Below, in pieces: positions 59,122-64,000 of a stretch of DNA of 64,000 bases. The stretch's first letter is position 1. Each line of letters opens with the position of its first letter. The position numbers and the translations under genes are program-made. The notes beneath the pieces were generated by a model. It saw only the letters and a list, made by a program, of their open reading frames with translations, was not told where the DNA came from and searched no databases. The stretch is taken from NCBI RefSeq assembly GCF_947179515.1, contig NC_067473.1:84164013-84228012 (forward strand). Reading direction: 5' to 3'. The stretch is from Apodemus sylvaticus. Taxonomy: Eukaryota > Chordata > Mammalia > Rodentia > Muridae.

Positions 59122-59309
59122 GTCCTCCTTTCCCTTCCTCCTTCCTCCTTCCTTCCTTCCTTCTTCCCTTCCTTCCTTCCTCCTTCCTTCCTTCTTCCTT
59201 CCTCCTTCCTCCTTCCTTCCTTCCTTCTTCCCTTCCTTCCTTCCTCCTTCCTTCCTTCTTCCTCCTTCCTTCCTTCTTTCCTTCCTTTCTTCCTTCCCTC
59301 CCTCCCTTT
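59122..59309. repeat. (TTCC)n polypyrimidine tract with higher-order period
   Basis: TTCC tetramers are interspersed with TTC and TCC. The phrase TTCTTCCCTTCCTTCCTTCC recurs at 59161 and 59225, a 64-bp period. Serine/leucine/phenylalanine-rich reading frames on both strands are artefacts. Confidence 0.97.
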
Positions 59310-60085
59310 CTTTACGTTTAGGCATGGAGAGTTAAATGCTTTTTCTAGCTGTCATTCAATTGCTGATGACAAATTCTGATGCTTTGCCTGGAACTTGGTG
59401 AACCACCAGCTCATTGGTACTGCCTGCTGCATTCTCTGCTGAAAATTAAAAAGACTAACACTAGACTGAGTTTGTGCCAAACTTCCTTTTCAGAGCCTTT
59501 ATTTCTGGCAAATATGTGGGAGTACATGTAGAAAACAACAAAAACAACAACAACAAAAAAAACCAGAGTTGTGTACTGACAACTATAATCATAAAATTTT
59601 AAGTCAGTAGTTAATTTTTAAAATAAGTAGGTAGAAATATATTGCCTAAACTATTGTTTAGGTGTTGCATATTAATTTTTACTGCTAGACCTTTTGGTTT
59701 TATTTTAGTTTATTTCAAACATATTTTAATAAAGACAGATTTATGAAATTACTGTAATAGAAGGGATTTTTTTTAAATTATTGTTGAGGCAGGGGTTTGG
59801 GGATTGGAAGGAGCTAAGCAGAAACCACTCAGGACCTTTATTTGTTTGGTGCCATCCTGACAAATTACAAGAACTTAGAGTCTACATTCTACCTAACGTC
59901 ACCATTCTGCTTTGAATAAGTTATTCTTGAGAACAAATATTTGTCTTTTTACACAACTGTTTATAATGGCAAAGAACTAAAAACAATTTAAACATGTGCT
60001 AGGAACAAATAACAATATATTCATTTTGCCAGATAGCATGCAGTTGTTTAAAATGTAGATTGTTACTCAGTTTTATTAAAGTGGT
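59310..60085. other. Unassigned AT-rich sequence
   Basis: No gene or repeat family is recognised; a (CAA)n patch lies near 59536-59560. Confidence 0.5.
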
Positions 60086-60575
60086 TCAAGCCAGGCAGGA
60101 TGGTGTGTGTTTGTGATTCCCAACATTTTCTGAGACACAGACAAAAGGATTGGAAATTCAAGGCCAGTTTTAGCTGCATAGGGAATCTGAGGCTACCCAG
60201 GACTATAAGAGGGTGTCTCAAAGGATAAAGAAATAAAACTGTGGAGGTACATGTCTATAAACCCAGTGCTGAGCAGGTAGGGTCAGGAGGGTTAGTAGTT
60301 TCTAGTCTTTGGTTCTGGCAAAATTCAAGACTAATTTTTGATACAATGACATCCTGTCTCCACCCCCCAAAGCCCCAAACAAACAATAATAACAAGAACC
60401 ATAATGAAACAAACAAGCAAAGTAGCTAGACCTGGCATCTTACTCCTGCAGTTCCAACACTTAAGAGGCAAAGGCAGGAAGATCAGTATTTCAAGGTCAC
60501 ACTGTGTTATATATAAATTTTGAAGTCACCCTGGGCTATATTCCCTTCGCCTCAAACAGTAAAACAACAACAACA
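60086..60575 (+). mobile_element. Cluster of three old B1-like SINE relics
   Basis: Three successive diverged B1-type units are seen: about 60086-60230 (CAAGCCAGGCAGGATGGTGTG ... AAGAGGGTGTCTCAAAGG), 60240-60375 (GAGGTACATGTCTATAAACCC ... CATCCTGTCTCC) and 60425-60575 (AGACCTGGCATCTTACTCC ... GGGCTATATTCCC). Each ends in an A-rich run. The middle unit is the least certain. Confidence 0.6.
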
Positions 60576-61705
60576 AAAATGTTCAATTATGTGATTAATT
60601 TCAGAAAACAGCAAAAATGTGCCTAGAATAAGCAACTTTAAGATTACATAAATACATTGGAAAATGAAAGGTTTTTAAGCAGGCAATATTAAGCTATACT
60701 CTGGCTCTTGGTGCCAGGCAACTAAGAATTAAATGCAATACATGAATGACAGTTTATATTACTATTTTTTTCTTCAATGAATTTAACATATTTTTATATA
60801 GTATTTGTGAAGAGAAAAGCATTCCTTCTACATTTAGCATTTTTCATTAAGTTTAAAAGTTTATACGTTGACAATTTCATGTTTATAGAATGAATTTTGG
60901 TCAAATTCAACTTTATTACTCGTTATTATCTTTTACTTCCACCTGGTACTTCATTTGCCCACACGTCCACTTCTTACTTCCATGTCTTTTTTTTTTCTTT
61001 CACTTTTAATGACACTCTATTTAAATAGTGTTGCTTGCATGAACATTGATGTGGGGCTATTTCCTGGAGCATGGGTAACTAACAATGACAACTCACTTTA
61101 GAAGAATGGCCCCTTGTCTCTCAGGAGCCATTAGCTGGGACCTCAAGAGTCTGTTACCCACCCATACTGGACTATGGACTTAATGCATGTCTTGTGCAGA
61201 TAAACAGAGCTGCTGTTGAGTTCAGGAGAGCGAAGGCCATGGTTTCCCCAGAAGACCAAATTCCACAATACTCCTCCCTAGCCCTTAGCTCTTGCATCTT
61301 TTTATCCTGATGTCCCCTGAGCCTTGGCTGGGGTAGCAATGACAATGTCCTGTTTGGGGCTGGGCACTCAACATTTAAGCTCAGCACTTCCAGTCCTTAG
61401 TCACTGCATTAGTAGTGCAAAAAGAAGCTTCTATGACAGAGGTTGACAGCAGTTACTATGTATATAAATAAACACAAATATGTCATGTATTTCTCTTCCC
61501 AAGAAAGATTCCATGATCCCTTTACTCTTGTATCCTTCCTGACTTGACTCCGAAGCCATCACCATGTGGGCAACAACCCCAAGCAGTTGCCCCTTTGGGA
61601 TGACATCTTGGCCGCTTGAATGACCTTTGAATCAGCATTTGTATTCAGTTGCTTGCTTAGAGCAGAAGACCCTATAGGCTTTTTATTTCTGAAGTTGGAA
61701 TCTTA

Positions 61706-61741
<36 letters not shown>

Positions 61742-62284
61742 TGTATGTATGCACACACATGTGCATGTATGTGTGTCCTTGCCCCAAGGGCAACTTTCCT
61801 TTCATTAACACTTATCTAGCCTCCTTAATAATTCCAACCTGTCTTCCAGCACAAGCCAAAGCTGTCACATCAAGCTCGCCATGGTTCTTTTCCACTCCAA
61901 AACGTACATTTCTGCCCCCCTTCGTCTCTGTCACTGTAGAACTGCATTAAGTGATTACTAATAACCACTAGGCAGGGTCAGTTAGGCTTTCCTGAAATAT
62001 CTTCTCATAAATAAGTTATTCCGTTACTTTTTAATTTAGCCCCAGGCAAGAGGACAGAAAGCAGAACCAGTCTTGGCAAAATAGTATAAGAATGGCCTCT
62101 AGAACAGTTGCTAATGATGCTACCCTCTGAAACCTCTTGAGCTGGCCCCCCACAGTCCACATTGCTATTTTTACTACTGTCTTCCAAGCACCTACTAGAA
62201 TGAATCTGATAATAATCTTCAACTAATGTTCCAGTCTAAAGTTTCAAAGTTCACATTCCTCCCATTCTCTGGTTATGTCTTAAG
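60576..62284. other. Unassigned sequence with a (TG)n microsatellite
   Basis: A pure TG run lies at 61706-61740. The rest has no recognised repeat or gene; frames up to ~80 codons have no domain content. Confidence 0.5.
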
Positions 62285-63145
62285 TTTACTGTTGCTGTAA
62301 TAAAACACCGCGACCAAAAGAAACTTGGGGAGGAAAGGGTTTGTATAAACTGATGCCAGGACTGCTCTGTGGTATGGTTAAAGGGAAGTTTTTTATTGTA
62401 GCTATTAGGAAGAGAATTGTGCAAGGCATCTGGAAGAGTTCAGAGCAGAGACTGAACACAGTCAGCAGATTGAACTTGGACATGAGAGGAGAAAGAGACA
62501 CCGAGAGCTAGAGAGGAAGAGAAAGAGGGGAGCAAAAAAGACCAAGGGAGGGCATAGCCAAAATAGCAGAGCAATAAGGAGAAATGGGTGGCTGGGTTGA
62601 GGGAGGGGCAGTAATGAGAAGAGCCAGGAGCAAGCACGGACTTTGATATGAAACAGGCACTTGTGATACTGAGGAAGCCTGAGCATGTGCATTGGTATGC
62701 TAAGAGGCAAGTGGCTCCTTTGGTAGAGAAGAACTAGCTTCACAAGTTCCTGAAGATTGCTTTGTCTAGCCATCAGAATTTGGTGAGATGGAGTTTCCTT
62801 TGGACCTGGCAGGGTTTAGGTTTATTTGGGTTACCTAATCAAGTCAGAGTCTATTCAAGGATGCCAGGACAGAAACTCAACTGGGTGGGAACCTGGAGGC
62901 ACAGTTGAGTCAGAGGCCATGGGGGAGTGCTGTTTACTGGCTTGTTTTTTATGTCTTGTCCAGTCTGCTTTATTACAGAACCCAGGACCACCAGTTCAGG
63001 GGTAACACCACCCACAATGGACTGGGCTCTCCCCCATCAATCACTAATAAGAAGATTCCCAGTCGTAGGGTTGTCTATGGCCTGAGCTTTCGGAGGCATT
63101 TCCTCAGTTGAGGTTTCCCAGTCTCAGATGACTTTATGTCCGATT
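62285..63145 (+). mobile_element. Rodent interspersed repeat split by an insertion
   Basis: It belongs to the same family as 6.5-6.9 kb. It starts TTTACTGTTGCTGTAATAAAAC and ACTTGGGGAGGAAAGGGTTT (62.29-62.35 kb) and resumes at 62860 with GGAACCTGGAGGCACAG, ACACCACCCACAATGGACTGG and GAGGCATTTCCTCAGTTGAGG. A segment of ~497 bp with an 11-bp flanking repeat interrupts it. Confidence 0.65.
62363..62859. mobile_element. ~497-bp insertion with 11-bp flanking duplication
   Basis: GATGCCAGGAC at 62352-62362 recurs at 62860-62870, exactly where the host repeat resumes. The inserted segment is purine-rich in the middle (GAGAGGAAGAGAAAGAGGGG near 62510). It has no evident poly(A) end and no TG...CA termini. 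I do not recognise its family. Confidence 0.5.
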
Positions 63146-63170
63146 GACTTAAAAACTAGCCTGTATGAGT

Positions 63171-63525
63171 GTCTCAGTTAGGGTTTCTATTCCTGTGATA
63201 AAGCATTATGACCAAAGCAATTTATAGATGAGAGAGTTTATATGACTCCAGAGGGTTAGAGTTCACGGTGATGAAAGATGGCGGCAAGTTGCTGTCATGG
63301 TGGCTGGAGGAGCATGCTGAGAGTTACACCCTTTACTGAACCACAAAGCACAGAGGGTGAACTAGAAGTAGGTGAGGCCTTAAATTTCTAAAGCCCACGC
63401 CACAGGACATATTTCCTCCACCAAGATTGTATCTCCTAACCCTCCACGGCAGTGGGACTAACTGGGGACCAAGTATTCAAATCCCGAGACTACAGGAACA
63501 CTTATCATTTAAACCAGCACATTTG
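63171..63525 (+). mobile_element. Rodent interspersed repeat, further copy
   Basis: It starts GTCTCAGTTAGGGTTTCTATT and has CATTTCCTCCACCAAGATTG-like and CTAACTGGGGACCAAGTATTC phrases before AAACCAGCACAT. It shares the head of the copies at 6.5 and 62.3 kb but has a different body, suggesting a subtype. Confidence 0.65.
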
Positions 63526-64000
63526 TAAGTGTGTCATGATCAGCTGGTGAAACAATGACAGTTAGCTCCACTGAAGGCCTATGACTTCTCCAGCCTCAAG
63601 TTCTTGACTAGATTTACCATACCGGGCATGAATTTCTTCCTGTGAGATGGGCCTCTTATCTCATGAGAAAGCTGTTGGTCACCCACAAACCATTTATGCC
63701 ATTCCTGTATGAGGGGGCACATCTTGCCTGGCAGGTTGGTACTGCAGCATGCAGGGTCTACTCCTGGTTAATATCATTGATGATACTCCCCACGCTCTCC
63801 ACAGACACTGGCTTGAATAGCGCCATCTGGTCTTCTGAAAACTGACCAGCAAGAGGAAACCTTGCAGCTGTCTAGCCTGACAGTAAAATATGTGGTATCT
63901 TCAGCAACAAGGTCTTACCATCACCCAGGTCTGTGGCAACCAAGAGCAGTGGCAATAACCTGAAGTGTCCTGGGGTCCTCTGGAGTCTCCTGGAGCAACT
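63526..64000. other. Unassigned, probably repeat-derived end of window
   Basis: The phrases TCTTCAGCAACAAGGTCTTACCATCA and TGTCCTGGGGTCCTCTGGAG look like a dispersed rodent repeat, but I cannot name it. A 67-codon frame at 63642-63845 has no recognisable domain. Confidence 0.35.

Noticed and set aside
59008..59379. Serine/leucine/proline-rich putative protein
   Set aside because: It is a translation of the TTCC tract, and all frames look the same.

Overview
This window is a gene-poor, AT-rich, repeat-dominated stretch of a murid rodent genome. The evidence is the repeat set: B1, B2/B3 and URR1-type rodent elements, rodent Lx-type LINE-1 relics, and young LINE-1 (L1) copies whose ORF2 matches the murine pattern. 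The B1 at 7.9 kb has the ATTTCTGAGTTCG wording I associate with Mus-like murines, and I see no classical rat ID element. The young L1 ORF1 does not look like the usual house-mouse or rat type, so a related murine is possible; that is inference. I find no single-copy protein gene, no tRNA or rRNA gene and no CRISPR array. The only intact long reading frames belong to one L1 element.

Layout. 0-11 kb: an L1 3' end, B2 and B3 SINEs, an old L1 piece, two URR1 DNA-transposon relics, a long rodent interspersed repeat with a small L1 insertion inside it, one B1, and a ~1.7 kb unclassified element with imperfect target-site duplications (TSDs). 11.6-18.25 kb: a full-length minus-strand L1 with intact ORF1 (419 aa) and ORF2 (1274 aa), a CpG-rich monomeric 5' UTR, a 15-bp TSD and a possible short 3' transduction. 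20.75-29.7 kb: a nested pair, in which a decayed full-length L1 (20.80-27.10 kb) sits inside the 3' end of an older, 5'-inverted L1. 29.9-33.8 kb: a 5'-truncated decayed L1. 34.3-39.3 kb: an L1 3' end, LTR-like, URR1, MIR-like and B2/B3 pieces, and a local ~165-bp direct duplication. 39.6-42.4 kb: an internally deleted Lx-type L1. 42.5-44.5 kb: mostly unique sequence with a candidate exon. 44.5-46.6 kb: a young twin-primed (5'-inverted) L1. 49.6-55.3 kb: an almost complete ancient Lx-type L1 carrying a B3 and a 34-bp minisatellite. 56.9-58.3 kb: a young truncated L1 with a perfect 16-bp TSD. 58.6-64 kb: an LTR-like segment, a TTCC-rich tract, old B1-like SINEs and more copies of the rodent interspersed repeat.

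How the parts work together. This is a record of successive L1 waves rather than a pathway: ancient Lx-type copies, intermediate decayed copies, and three copies of one young subfamily (11.6, 44.5 and 56.9 kb). The intact copy keeps every endonuclease, reverse-transcriptase and Cys/His residue I checked, and it is the most functionally interesting object here. SINEs in the window have the hallmarks of having been mobilised by such machinery. Adding the annotated L1 intervals gives about half of the window.
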